52,801 nt of DNA. It comes from Spirochaetia bacterium (GTDB lineage Bacteria > Spirochaetota > Spirochaetia > DSM-16054 > Sediminispirochaetaceae). The notes beneath the pieces are model-generated. The model was not told the DNA's origin. It made no database searches and worked only from the letters and a program-made list of their open reading frames with translations. The DNA lies in NCBI GenBank assembly GCA_021736475.1, contig JAIPFV010000007.1, positions 1-52,801 on the forward strand, written 5' to 3'. This document shows, piece by piece, positions 35,379 to 44,046 of the stretch (its first letter is position 1; each line of letters starts with the position of its first letter). Position numbers and translations under genes: made by a program.

Positions 35379-35634
35379 TGGCGGTCGCCTCCCGTGCCGA
35401 CACGATTCGTATGATCTCTTCTCCCTCATAAGTAAAATACAAGTGTGCCACTACTAATAGCAAAAGCTTATGAGTAGCTCCTAAAGTAATCCACCGCTCC
35501 TCAAAATAATTAAACCGTGTATCTAATATTGATACGTGCAATGGATCGTTGAAAACTTCTGCAGCTAAATTAAACGAGATACCGTGCTTTTGTTTGTTTG
35601 CTGCTGCTTTATGGGCATCCCATTCAAACCTCAT
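35350..35634 (-). CDS. brnT: BrnT-type toxin (RelE-like ribonuclease)
   Basis: A 94-residue protein of the BrnT family. MRFEWDAHKAAANKQKHGI at the N-terminus is the family hallmark (FEWDxxKxxxNxxKHG), followed by FNDP and a C-terminal IIRIVSAREA. BrnT inhibits growth by cleaving RNA during stress. The ATG at 35634 is chosen over one 36 nt upstream because the family motif begins there and a TATACT box (35641-35646) ends 6 nt before it, which indicates a leaderless mRNA. Confidence 0.9.
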   Translation of the reverse strand: MRFEWDAHKAAANKQKHGISFNLAAEVFNDPLHVSILDTRFNYFEERWITLGATHKLLLLVVAHLYFTYEGEEIIRIVSAREATANEQRQYEQT

Positions 35635-35640
35635 AGTAAC

Positions 35641-35674
35641 AGTATACAAATAAATATTTACGTTGTACATACAA
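35641..35674 (-). promoter_or_regulatory. Promoter and operator of brnTA
   Basis: On the minus strand TGTACA, 17 nt, TATACT (35641-35646). The palindrome TTGTA-TG-TACAA (35663-35674) covers the -35 box, so a bound BrnA dimer would block RNA polymerase. Confidence 0.5.
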
Positions 35675-35699
35675 ACAGCCTATTATTTCACAAAATTCC

Positions 35700-35729
35700 T
35701 TGTACTTACTCCGGCACGCCGTTTATCAT
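35700..35729 (+). promoter_or_regulatory. Possible promoter of the phosphofructokinase gene
   Basis: TTGTAC (35700-35705), 18 nt, TATCAT (35724-35729). A GAGGAG ribosome binding site follows at about 35753, before the ATG at 35766. Confidence 0.35.
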
Positions 35730-35765
35730 TAGAGGAAGAATAAAATAAGTTGAGGAGATACGGTT

Positions 35766-38012
35766 ATGCAAAACGGCGAAGGCAAGGGCTTGGCAATTTT
35801 GACCAGTGGAGGAGATGCCCAGGGAATGAACCCGGCGGTGCGGGCGGTGGTGCGCACCGCCATTAAGTGGGGCTTTGTGCCCTACGGGGTCTTCGAAGGC
35901 TACCAGGGCCTGGTGGACGGCGGTGACTATATCCAAAAGCTGGACTGGGGTGCGGTGGGAGGTATTTTGCACCGCGGGGGCACCGTCCTCGGCTCGGCCC
36001 GCTCCAAGGACTTTCGCGAGAAGGAGGGGCTGATCCGCGGGGTGCGTAACCTGGTGGAACGGGATATTACCAATTTGATTGTCATCGGAGGCGACGGCAG
36101 CCTGAGCGGAGCCAACGAGTTTCGCAGCCTGTGGCCGGAGCATCTGGATATATTAGTCGAGCGCGGCGAGATTAGCCCCGAACAGCGCGAGCGCAACCGG
36201 CACCTGAAACTGGTGGGCCTGGTGGGCTCCATCGACAACGATATGTTTGGCTCGGATATGACCATTGGGGCCGCCTCGGCCCTGCACCGCATTACCGAGG
36301 CGATCGACGCAATTACCGCTACCGCCTCCAGCCACCAGCGGGCCTTTGTCATTGAGGTAATGGGGCGCAACTGCGGCTACCTGGCCCTGATGAGCGCCCT
36401 GGCGGCGGGGGTGCAGTGGGTACTGATTCCCGAAAACCCGCCGGATGTGGAGAACTGGGAAGACCGCATGGTGGAGGTAATGAAAGAGGGGCGCGATGCC
36501 GGCCGGCGCTACAGTATTGCCGTAGTAGCCGAGGGGGCCCGTGACCGTAACGGCACTCCCATAAGCGCAGAACACGTGGTACAGGTGCTCAAGGAACGGC
36601 TTACTCCGGACACCCGGCTTACCATTCTGGGCCACGTACAGCGGGGAGGAACCCCCTGCGCGTTTGACCGCTACATGAGTACCATGCAGGGCTACAAGGC
36701 AGTGGAGACTATCAGTGAAATGACCGCAGATGACCCGGCTCAGTTGATTGGACTGCGGAGACACTCCAACGTGGCTTCGCCCCTGATGGACTGCGTGCAG
36801 GAGACCCGCTCCATCAAGGAGATAATAGAACACAAGGAGTATGCCAAGGCAATGAAGATGCGCGGGGGCAGTTTTGCCGACTCCTACGACACCTTCCGCA
36901 CCCTTATCAGCGCCCTGCCCCGTAACCCGGTTCCCGAAGCGCAGCGGCTGCGCATTGGAGTGATGCACGGCGGCCCCCCCGCCCCCGGTATGAACACGGC
37001 GGTACGGGCGGCGGTGCGCATCGGCATAGACAACGGGCACCAGATGTACGGGGTGCACAACGGCTTTGAGGGGCTGATTAAGGGGGATGTGAGCCCGATG
37101 GATTGGATGAGCGTAGACGGCTGGGCCTCCCAGGGGGGCAGCGAGCTGGGAACCAACCGCCGGATTCCCACTGAAGAGGAGTTGCCCATAGTTGCCCGGC
37201 ACCTCCGGGCGAAAAAGATAAACGGGCTGCTGATGATCGGCGGCTGGGACGGCTATGCGGCAGCCCATCTGCTGCACAGCCGGCGGGACAAATACCCGGA
37301 GTTCAACATTCCGATTATCTGCCTGCCGGCGACTATCAACAACAACCTGCCCGGCTCGGAGCTGAGCGTGGGCTCGGATACGGCCTTGAACACCATTATG
37401 GAGGCGGTGGATAAAATTAAACACTCCGCGGTGGCCTCGAGGCGGGTATTTGTAGTTGAGGTGATGGGCCGCAACTGCGGTTATCTGGCGCTGTTGAGCG
37501 CCCTGTCTACCGGAGCCGAGCGGGCGTATCTGCACGAGGAAGGGGTTAGCCTGAAGGACCTGCAGGAGGATATCCAGAACCTGGTAAAGGGCTTTGAACG
37601 GGGCAAGCGGCTGGGTTTGATGATTCGCAATGAGAATGTGAATGAGTTTTACACCGCCGACTTTATGCGCTCTATTTTTGAACAGGAGGGCCAGGGATTG
37701 TACGATGTGCGGCGGGCAATTCTGGGGCACCAGCAGAACGGCGGCGACCCCAGCCCCTTCGACCGCATTCAAGCCACCCGCCTGGCTAAGCGCAGTATGG
37801 AGCATATTTTTGGCGATGCACGCAAATCCCAACCGGGCAGCTACATGTGCGGCCTGGTGAACGGCCAGGTTCGGTTTAACCCCTTGAACAAGTTTTACGA
37901 ACTGGGCGACGGAGAGCTGCAGCGTCCCACCAAGCAGTGGTGGCTGAAAATTCGGCCGGTTGCCACCACCCTGGCCTCGGAGGACACTCCCCTGGACTAC
38001 ACCGAGCTGTGA
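35766..38012 (+). CDS. Two-lobed 6-phosphofructokinase of eukaryotic type
   Basis: A 748-residue protein made of two fused phosphofructokinase domains. Most bacterial enzymes have one domain of about 320 residues. The N-lobe is catalytic: VIGGDGS (106-112), VGSIDNDM (153-160) with the catalytic Asp, MGRNCGYLAL and GHVQRGGTP. Gly in GGDGS and in VGSIDND points to ATP rather than pyrophosphate as donor. The C-lobe (about 395-740) has ATINNN at 522-527 in place of the catalytic SIDND motif, so it should be regulatory, as in animal and fungal enzymes. The sequence around the active site strongly resembles eukaryotic PFK-1. An MFS gene starts in its stop codon (TGATG). Confidence 0.9.
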   Translation: MQNGEGKGLAILTSGGDAQGMNPAVRAVVRTAIKWGFVPYGVFEGYQGLVDGGDYIQKLDWGAVGGILHRGGTVLGSARSKDFREKEGLIRGVRNLVERDITNLIVIGGDGSLSGANEFRSLWPEHLDILVERGEISPEQRERNRHLKLVGLVGSIDNDMFGSDMTIGAASALHRITEAIDAITATASSHQRAFVIEVMGRNCGYLALMSALAAGVQWVLIPENPPDVENWEDRMVEVMKEGRDAGRRYSIAVVAEGARDRNGTPISAEHVVQVLKERLTPDTRLTILGHVQRGGTPCAFDRYMSTMQGYKAVETISEMTADDPAQLIGLRRHSNVASPLMDCVQETRSIKEIIEHKEYAKAMKMRGGSFADSYDTFRTLISALPRNPVPEAQRLRIGVMHGGPPAPGMNTAVRAAVRIGIDNGHQMYGVHNGFEGLIKGDVSPMDWMSVDGWASQGGSELGTNRRIPTEEELPIVARHLRAKKINGLLMIGGWDGYAAAHLLHSRRDKYPEFNIPIICLPATINNNLPGSELSVGSDTALNTIMEAVDKIKHSAVASRRVFVVEVMGRNCGYLALLSALSTGAERAYLHEEGVSLKDLQEDIQNLVKGFERGKRLGLMIRNENVNEFYTADFMRSIFEQEGQGLYDVRRAILGHQQNGGDPSPFDRIQATRLAKRSMEHIFGDARKSQPGSYMCGLVNGQVRFNPLNKFYELGDGELQRPTKQWWLKIRPVATTLASEDTPLDYTEL

Positions 38013-39202
38013 TGGAGGGGAAGAGACACGAGGGGCCTGCGAGTTTAGGCCGGGACTCGCGGCTGTATGTAATATTCGGCATTACCCTGATAGGGGTGAT
38101 GGGGGTGGCGGCGATTGCCCCCGCCTTCCCGGCCATTGCCGAACAGCTGAGCCTGAGCCCCCGACAAACGGGACTACTGATTACCGTGTTTACCGTACCC
38201 GGGATTGTAATGGCCCCCTCCCTGGGGATGCTGGCCGACCGCTTTGGCCGCCGCCGGATTATCATTCCTTCGCTGCTGCTGTTTGCCCTGGCAGGCTGTG
38301 CCTGCGCCTTTATCCCCAGGTTCGAGGTTCTGTTGGCACTGCGGATAGTACAGGGCTCCGGCGCCTCCGCCCTGACCAGCATGAGCGTGACCTTAATTGG
38401 CGACCTGTATTCCGGGGAGCGCCAGTCGGCGGCCATTGGCTATAACGCCAGTGTGCTGAGCGTGGGCACGGCGGTGTATCCGGCGTTGGGGGGCGTGCTG
38501 GCCGGTATCAGCTGGCAGCTGCCCTTTCTGCTGTCGGCACTGGCCCTGCCGGTGGGGGCAGCGGTGGCCCTGCTGATCCCGCCCACCGCCCGCAGCCATT
38601 CCCCGGGCCGCGAGCGGCCCCGGGGCGGGCAGCTGGGGCAGGTGCTGCGCCACGCCGCCGCTTCCGGTATTCTGGTGCTGTTCGGGCTGGGGCTGCTGCA
38701 GTTTATTCTGCTGTACGGGGCCTACATGAGCTATGTGCCCTTTCTGCTGAACGACCGGTTTGGAGCAAGCTCCGGAACCACCGGGGCGGTAATGGCGACT
38801 ATGTCTCTGGCCACGGCTCTGATGGCCTCGCAGAACCGCCGGGTAACCGCCGGCATGAGCCTGGGTCTGCGCCTGAGCGCCGCCTTTGTGCTGATAGGCG
38901 GGGCGCTGGCCCTGTTTGTCCTGCTGCCCCGTCTGCTGCTGATTCCTCTGGCGGCGGTGCTGTACGGCTTTGGGCAGGGCATTATTATTCCGGCGGTGCA
39001 GGGCACCATTGCCACCCGTACTCCCCTGGAGCTGCGGGCCTCAACTATTACCGTAAATGCTATGGCTATCCGCATCGGCCAGACGGTGGGCCCCCTGACC
39101 GCCGGGGCGCTGTACGCCGGACTGGGGCTGAACGGACTGTTTTTGATAGCTGCGGGGCTGGCCCTGGCCAGTGCGCTGGCCGCCTTTCTGCTGCAGCCCT
39201 AA
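38012..39202 (+). CDS. Major facilitator superfamily transporter
   Basis: A 396-residue protein with twelve membrane helices. The loop 2-3 motif of the family is seen as GMLADRFGRRRII near residue 75, and the motif of the drug:H+ antiporter group in LRIVQGSGASA. It probably exports a small compound. The ATG overlaps the phosphofructokinase stop by one base, so translation is coupled, although the transported compound need not relate to glycolysis. The DNA is notably GC-rich. An earlier in-frame start inside the phosphofructokinase gene is rejected because the extra residues are not hydrophobic. Confidence 0.85.
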   Translation: MEGKRHEGPASLGRDSRLYVIFGITLIGVMGVAAIAPAFPAIAEQLSLSPRQTGLLITVFTVPGIVMAPSLGMLADRFGRRRIIIPSLLLFALAGCACAFIPRFEVLLALRIVQGSGASALTSMSVTLIGDLYSGERQSAAIGYNASVLSVGTAVYPALGGVLAGISWQLPFLLSALALPVGAAVALLIPPTARSHSPGRERPRGGQLGQVLRHAAASGILVLFGLGLLQFILLYGAYMSYVPFLLNDRFGASSGTTGAVMATMSLATALMASQNRRVTAGMSLGLRLSAAFVLIGGALALFVLLPRLLLIPLAAVLYGFGQGIIIPAVQGTIATRTPLELRASTITVNAMAIRIGQTVGPLTAGALYAGLGLNGLFLIAAGLALASALAAFLLQP

Positions 39203-39311
39203 AGAGTGCCCGGGCGCCGAACCGGCCCTTACTCGGCGCCGCGTTTGCCTTGACCCCGCCGGAATTAGTATACTTGAGACTCAGGGATTGCATTTTTTAA
39301 AGGAGATTAAT

Positions 39312-40133
39312 ATGGATTTAAAATCAACTACAACTTTGAATAACGGGGTTAAGATGCCCTGGGTAGGTTTTGGTGTGTTTCAGACGCAGGAAGGCCCGGA
39401 GGTAGAGAACGCGGTGCGCTGGGCACTGGAGACCGGGTACCGGCATATCGATACGGCCAGTTTTTACGAGAACGAGGCGGGAGTTGGCAAGGCGATTGCC
39501 GCCTCGGAGGTGTCCCGGGATGAGCTGTTTGTGACCACCAAGGTGTGGAACACCGAGCAGGGCTACCAGGAGACCTTGAAGGCCTTTGACCGCAGCCGCA
39601 CAAAGCTGCAGATGGATATGGTGGACCTCTACCTGGTGCACTGGCCTCTGAAGCACAGTTTTAAGGAGACCTACAAGGCACTGGAGAAGCTGTATGCCGA
39701 CGGGAAGGTGCGGGCGATCGGGGTGAGCAACTTTCTGCCTCACCATCTGGAGGATCTGTTGTCCGACTTTGATGTGGTGCCCGCGGTAAACCAGGTGGAG
39801 TGGCACCCCTTTCTGTTTCAGAAGGAGCTGTACGAGTTCTGCAAGTCCAAGGGTATTCAGCAGGAGGCCTGGAGCCCCCTAACCCGGGGACGCTTTCTGA
39901 ACGAGCCGGTGCTGACCGAGATCGCCGAGGCCCACGGCAAATCGCCGGCCCAGGTACTGCTGCGCTGGGATCTGCAGCACGAGGTAGTAACGATTCCTAA
40001 GTCGGTGCATAAGGAGCGGATTATCGAGAACTCCCGGGTCTTCGACTTTCAGCTGAGCGACCTGGAGATGGCACGCTTAGACTCGCTGGACAGCGACACC
40101 CGGATCGGCCCGCATCCGGATAAAATGAGCTAA
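39312..40133 (+). CDS. Aldo/keto reductase
   Basis: A 273-residue enzyme of the AKR family (AKR5-like). The catalytic residues are visible: Asp and Tyr in DTASFYENE, Lys in VTTKVW, His in LVHWPL. The NADPH-binding end has IPKSVHKERI. It reduces aldehydes or ketones with NADPH; the substrate is unknown. The ATG has AAGGAG 6 nt upstream and is far downstream of the longest open frame. Its stop overlaps the stop of the convergent gene in the sequence CTAA. Confidence 0.92.
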   Translation: MDLKSTTTLNNGVKMPWVGFGVFQTQEGPEVENAVRWALETGYRHIDTASFYENEAGVGKAIAASEVSRDELFVTTKVWNTEQGYQETLKAFDRSRTKLQMDMVDLYLVHWPLKHSFKETYKALEKLYADGKVRAIGVSNFLPHHLEDLLSDFDVVPAVNQVEWHPFLFQKELYEFCKSKGIQQEAWSPLTRGRFLNEPVLTEIAEAHGKSPAQVLLRWDLQHEVVTIPKSVHKERIIENSRVFDFQLSDLEMARLDSLDSDTRIGPHPDKMS

Positions 40134-41431
40134 GTTTTTACCCCTCCCCGGAAGGCAATGATCAACAGCAACGGTACGGCCGGCGCCGGCAGCTGTTGCG
40201 GAAGCAGCGGAAACAGTCCCAGGGCAAGGAGCGCAGCTGCAGCGGCAATGGCCGCATACCAACGGATAAATGGAGTGCGCTGGGGGCCTTGGGACAGCCC
40301 CTGGGGCCCCTGGGGGCGCCGTTTTTTTATTAACAAAAATGCACTAATTACATGCACCGGCCAGGCCCACAGCAGATGGTAGTTGGCGGTAGTCATCACG
40401 TATCCCGAAAAAATCCACAACAGCAGGCTTGCCGTGCCTACCAACCCCGAAGCTCCAAAAACAAGCGCATCCAGGGCCCTTGCAGCCCGGGACCAGCGAA
40501 AGCGGGAGACTGTAAGCAGGAGCACGGCGGCAAAGAGGATCCACAGCAGCAGCGACGGCAAAAGGGACCAGGCTCTGTCCGCCAGAGAGGGGCCGGCGGT
40601 GGGCACGATATCGGTGCCGTTGCGTCCTTTGTAGACAAAGCGCGTCTCTCCCATCAGCGGACGGCCGTCTAACTGGGCCGCATCCACCGCCTCCATGAAC
40701 TGCCCGGGCAGATACAGGCGGCGTTCGCGCCCGGGTACTCCATCGGTGGGGCTGCCCAGCATCAAATTAATGCCAAACTTCACAAAGGGCTTGTCCACCA
40801 GATACGGGCTAATTGCCTTGCGATAGCTTACCGGCGGACGCTCTCCCAGCTTAAAGCTGATATCTTCGCCAAAGAGGTTCCACAGCAGGTCCCTTACCCG
40901 GGTGGTGCAGTTATCATAAAAAAAGTCATAGATGTACACCCGGTTTTCCGGAAGGGCATTTATTTCAAGAAACTCAAACACCGCCTGCCGCTCGGCGGCA
41001 GAGAGCAGCAGGTCCTGCTCGTAGATGCTGCGGTTCTCGTAGCGGCTGTAAAAATCGTAAGCCCGGCGGGTCTGCACCACCCCCAGCATAAAGGGCAAAT
41101 CCCCCGTTACAAAGCGGGGAATAAAAGTGGCATCAAAGGGAACCGAAGACTGGCCGTAGTTGTACAACAGGTCAATTTCGTAGACCGGATCCTCCACCCG
41201 AATGGCCGTATGCCCGAACATGGAATAGAGGGCCCGGCCGGGAAAAATGGTGACCATGGTCAGCTTGGCCCGGGGCGAGAGCTGCAGCACTTCTTGGGCC
41301 TGGGGCTGGCTTTGTTCCTGGGGCTGAGATTTGAGCTGGGCCTCGTCCGCCGGCAGGCTTTCCGGCCGGCCCGCCGCCAAGAAAACCAGCACCATCAGGG
41401 TGCTCATGAGGAACGCTTTTAGGTCACACAT
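40130..41431 (-). CDS. DUF4105 (Lnb-like N-terminal) membrane protein
   Basis: A protein of about 433 residues. A signal anchor at the N-terminus is followed by a Gln-rich linker, then a DUF4105 domain with the NlpC/P60-like elements FGHTAIRVED and YDNCTTRVRD (His and Cys). The C-terminal third has about four membrane helices. Lnb, which carries this domain at its N-terminus, is a lipoprotein N-acyltransferase, so an envelope lipid role is possible but inferred. Start choice is uncertain: ATG at 41431, or GTG at 41443 which gives a KK-containing signal n-region but sits too close to its AGGAG. Confidence 0.72.
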   Translation of the reverse strand: MCDLKAFLMSTLMVLVFLAAGRPESLPADEAQLKSQPQEQSQPQAQEVLQLSPRAKLTMVTIFPGRALYSMFGHTAIRVEDPVYEIDLLYNYGQSSVPFDATFIPRFVTGDLPFMLGVVQTRRAYDFYSRYENRSIYEQDLLLSAAERQAVFEFLEINALPENRVYIYDFFYDNCTTRVRDLLWNLFGEDISFKLGERPPVSYRKAISPYLVDKPFVKFGINLMLGSPTDGVPGRERRLYLPGQFMEAVDAAQLDGRPLMGETRFVYKGRNGTDIVPTAGPSLADRAWSLLPSLLLWILFAAVLLLTVSRFRWSRAARALDALVFGASGLVGTASLLLWIFSGYVMTTANYHLLWAWPVHVISAFLLIKKRRPQGPQGLSQGPQRTPFIRWYAAIAAAAALLALGLFPLLPQQLPAPAVPLLLIIAFRGGVKT

Positions 41432-41498
41432 ATTCTTTTTCACGCTCCTACCATACTCAAGAGCCGCTCTTTTTTCAACGCCTAGGATCAAGTTTCAC

Positions 41499-41528
41499 TT
41501 GACCTGAACCCAATATTCACCATACAGT
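41499..41528 (+). promoter_or_regulatory. Promoter for the PAS-GAF kinase, near-leaderless
   Basis: TTGACC (41499-41504), 18 nt, TACAGT (41523-41528). The ATG at 41538 is 9 nt later, leaving about 3 nt of leader and no Shine-Dalgarno sequence. Confidence 0.5.
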
Positions 41529-41537
41529 ACTTTTAGA

Positions 41538-43166
41538 ATGACCCTAGATAAGCCTGAAGAATACCACACAATTTTTGAACATACTGGTACCGCAATGGCC
41601 TTGATAGACGCGGATCACACCCTGCTCAAGGTGAACCAGGAGTTTGTCCGGCTGACCGGCTTTAGCAAAGCGGACATAGAGGGAAACCTGGATTGGACCA
41701 ACTTTATCCATAAGGATGACAAACAGTTGCTCCTCCAGCGTCATGAACAGCGAATGCACTCAACGGGTACTCCGCCTACTTCCTATGAGTTCAAATTTGT
41801 AGATCGCTACAATAAAACCCACCATGTACATTTAACTATCACCTTCATGGCTTCAAGCCGGCGGTCGATTGTCTCGTTGATTGATATCACCGAACATAAA
41901 CAGCACCAGCTTATGCTCGAGCGGCGGCTTACTTTGGAAAGAATTATTGCCGAAAGTTCACAAAATTTTATCAACGCTACCGATAAAGAGATCGATACTG
42001 CAATTTATCGGGTATTACAGGCGGTCGGTCTGTTTTCCGGAGCCGATCGCAGCTATGTGTTTATGTTCTCCGAAGATGAAAAAACTATGAGCAATACCCA
42101 CGAGTGGTGTGCCGAGGGGGTAAGCCCGCAGATCGACATGCTGCAGGAGCTGCCGGTGTTAGAGTTTCCCTGGATTGTAGAGGAGCTGCAAGCCGAACGA
42201 AATATTAATATAGCCGACCTGAACGATCTTCCTGCGGCAGCGGCGGCGGAGAAAGAAATTTTAGGGGCCCAGGATATTCAATCATTGGCTATTGTCCCAA
42301 TGCTTTATACCGGCCGGCTGCGAGGCTACATGGGCTTCGACTCTACCCGGAAGCAGACAGCCTGGGGCGAAGAAGACTTCCTCCTGCTGCGGACTATCGG
42401 AAATGCTATCATCAATGCGTATATGCGCTGCAAACTCGAGCACCAACTACTGCAATCGCATAAAATGGACGCGATCGGCCGCCTTGCCGGTGGTATCGCC
42501 CACGATTTCAACAACATTCTGGCTACCATCCAGGGGAACAGTCAGCTTCTGGCCTACTCCGAGTGCATGAGCGACAAAGAGAAGGAAATACTCGATACAA
42601 TCATTCACTCTACCGAAAGTGGAAGCAGCCTCACACGCCAACTGCTGGCCTTTAGCCGGGACGAACCCTTGTCGACAGAAATTATCAACGCGGATACGAT
42701 TATTACCAAAAGCCGGCAGATGCTCGAGCGCTTGCTGCCGCAGGAAATTACCCTGCATACTCACCATGATAGTGCCGACAGCCGGATCAAGATTGACCCA
42801 ATTCAACTGGAACAGATAATCATGAATTTGGTCCTAAATAGCGTAGATGCGATGCCGGAGGGCGGAGATATCACCATTCACAGCAGCCGCACTCATATGA
42901 GCCCGTCGAGTCTGATTAACGGCAATGAGGTTATCGCCGGAAAGTACCTTTTGTTACAGATTCAGGACAACGGTCATGGCATGAGTCGGGAAACCGCCGA
43001 TAAGGCAATTGAACCATTCTTTACCACCAAACCGCCGGAAAAGGGAACCGGACTGGGGCTTTCTTCTGTCTATTCAACTGTCCGCCAAAACTCTGGGTAC
43101 ATGGAAATAAATTCTCATCTTGGCAAGGGAACCCGAATTGATATTTACCTGCCCCTCGTGGAATAA
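41538..43166 (+). CDS. PAS-GAF histidine kinase, HisKA type
   Basis: A 542-residue cytoplasmic kinase. PAS (about 8-120) has LLKVNQEFVRLTGFSKADI. A GAF domain (about 130-300) contains SGADRSYVFMFSED and RGYMGFDSTRKQTAW. The phosphoacceptor motif GGIAHDFNNIL has its His near residue 321. The ATPase domain includes NLVLNSVDAMPEGG, DNGHGM and EKGTGLGLSSVY. No receiver is attached, though this AHDFNN subfamily is often hybrid. No partner regulator is adjacent; the neighbour is a PilZ gene on the other strand. Confidence 0.92.
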   Translation: MTLDKPEEYHTIFEHTGTAMALIDADHTLLKVNQEFVRLTGFSKADIEGNLDWTNFIHKDDKQLLLQRHEQRMHSTGTPPTSYEFKFVDRYNKTHHVHLTITFMASSRRSIVSLIDITEHKQHQLMLERRLTLERIIAESSQNFINATDKEIDTAIYRVLQAVGLFSGADRSYVFMFSEDEKTMSNTHEWCAEGVSPQIDMLQELPVLEFPWIVEELQAERNINIADLNDLPAAAAAEKEILGAQDIQSLAIVPMLYTGRLRGYMGFDSTRKQTAWGEEDFLLLRTIGNAIINAYMRCKLEHQLLQSHKMDAIGRLAGGIAHDFNNILATIQGNSQLLAYSECMSDKEKEILDTIIHSTESGSSLTRQLLAFSRDEPLSTEIINADTIITKSRQMLERLLPQEITLHTHHDSADSRIKIDPIQLEQIIMNLVLNSVDAMPEGGDITIHSSRTHMSPSSLINGNEVIAGKYLLLQIQDNGHGMSRETADKAIEPFFTTKPPEKGTGLGLSSVYSTVRQNSGYMEINSHLGKGTRIDIYLPLVE

Positions 43167-43179
43167 CTCTTCTAAGCGA

Positions 43180-43863
43180 TTAAACATGGCCAAAAGAGAC
43201 GTGCAGTACTTTTCCAAAGGAACTGGTCCGCACAACCTCGGCGGGAATGTTTCTATACTCTTTTTCTCCAAGCTTAAACGATATTTTAATATCATCTCCC
43301 TGAAAAAAGCGCTTGTTCGGATTTTCCATCTTACAGCCGCCGCGGCTCAAATCATAAATTCTGGCCTCGATATGCGCATCGCTATGCTCGATGGGTGCCA
43401 CGTAACCGGTAACTTGTACCGCCTTTCGCGTGCTTTTTCTGCGCTGCACCGGAAGCTCCTCCATCAGGGCTTCGGTTTTACCCATTTTTGTTTTAGCGGT
43501 AATGCTTTCCAGCAGCTGCTTATCTAGCGTGTGTTCCCGGGAATAGGCGTGCAGGCTGTCGTGAAAGGCCTGATAATTGACCAATAACAGATACTTCTTC
43601 TCCGGATTTTTTAGGTACGCGCTGATATCCTCCAGCAGAGCGATTTCATCAGCGTTTAGTTGATAAATTCGACAGAGGGAGTCCCACTTGTCATTCAGAA
43701 AATTTCTTATTCGTTTTTGCTCTTTCCGCCTCCGTATAACCCCTGTCACCGCTAGGAAGGCAAAAAACCCTAATACAACAATCAGAAAAATTGCCGTTTC
43801 CAGGGGTGAGGTTTTCAAATCGCGGGTAAACAGCATTCTGATAATCTCCTGCACTTGTTCCAT
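43180..43863 (-). CDS. Membrane-anchored PilZ-domain protein
   Basis: A 227-residue protein with one membrane helix (about 23-43), a helical middle part and a C-terminal PilZ domain (about 140-227). The cyclic-di-GMP motifs are complete: RKSTR at 142-146 (RxxxR) and DLSRGG at 171-176 ([DN]xSxxG). It should bind cyclic-di-GMP at the inner face of the membrane and affect motility or surface behaviour. The ATG has AGGAG upstream. The stop is 13 bp from that of the convergent kinase gene. Confidence 0.88.
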   Translation of the reverse strand: MEQVQEIIRMLFTRDLKTSPLETAIFLIVVLGFFAFLAVTGVIRRRKEQKRIRNFLNDKWDSLCRIYQLNADEIALLEDISAYLKNPEKKYLLLVNYQAFHDSLHAYSREHTLDKQLLESITAKTKMGKTEALMEELPVQRRKSTRKAVQVTGYVAPIEHSDAHIEARIYDLSRGGCKMENPNKRFFQGDDIKISFKLGEKEYRNIPAEVVRTSSFGKVLHVSFGHV

Positions 43864-43991
43864 GCTTCAACTCCTACTTTTAATTTACTATAAAGCTGAC
43901 CGGATTTAAAACTATTTATGCTATGTAGGGCGCTATGTGGGGCCCGAGGCACTTCTTTTTATTCTTTTTCTTGTCTTTTACATGATTTTTT

Positions 43992-44020
43992 TTGTCATCT
44001 TTATCCATAAACAGTATATT
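43992..44020 (+). promoter_or_regulatory. Sigma70-like promoter of the msrAB gene
   Basis: TTGTCA (43992-43997), 17 nt, TATATT (44015-44020). The start codon at 44047 follows with AAGGAGG in between. Confidence 0.6.
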
Positions 44021-44046
44021 TAAATCACTATATTAAGGAGGTTGTT

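Noticed and set aside
36153-37832. 559-residue minus-strand open frame antisense to the phosphofructokinase gene
   Set aside because: It is an artefact of GC-rich third positions in a strongly conserved plus-strand gene. Its translation is low-complexity and has no recognisable motif or ribosome binding site.
37960-38445. 161-residue plus-strand frame across the phosphofructokinase/MFS junction
   Set aside because: It is out of frame with both real genes and its product is Arg/Pro-rich without hydrophobic or domain structure.
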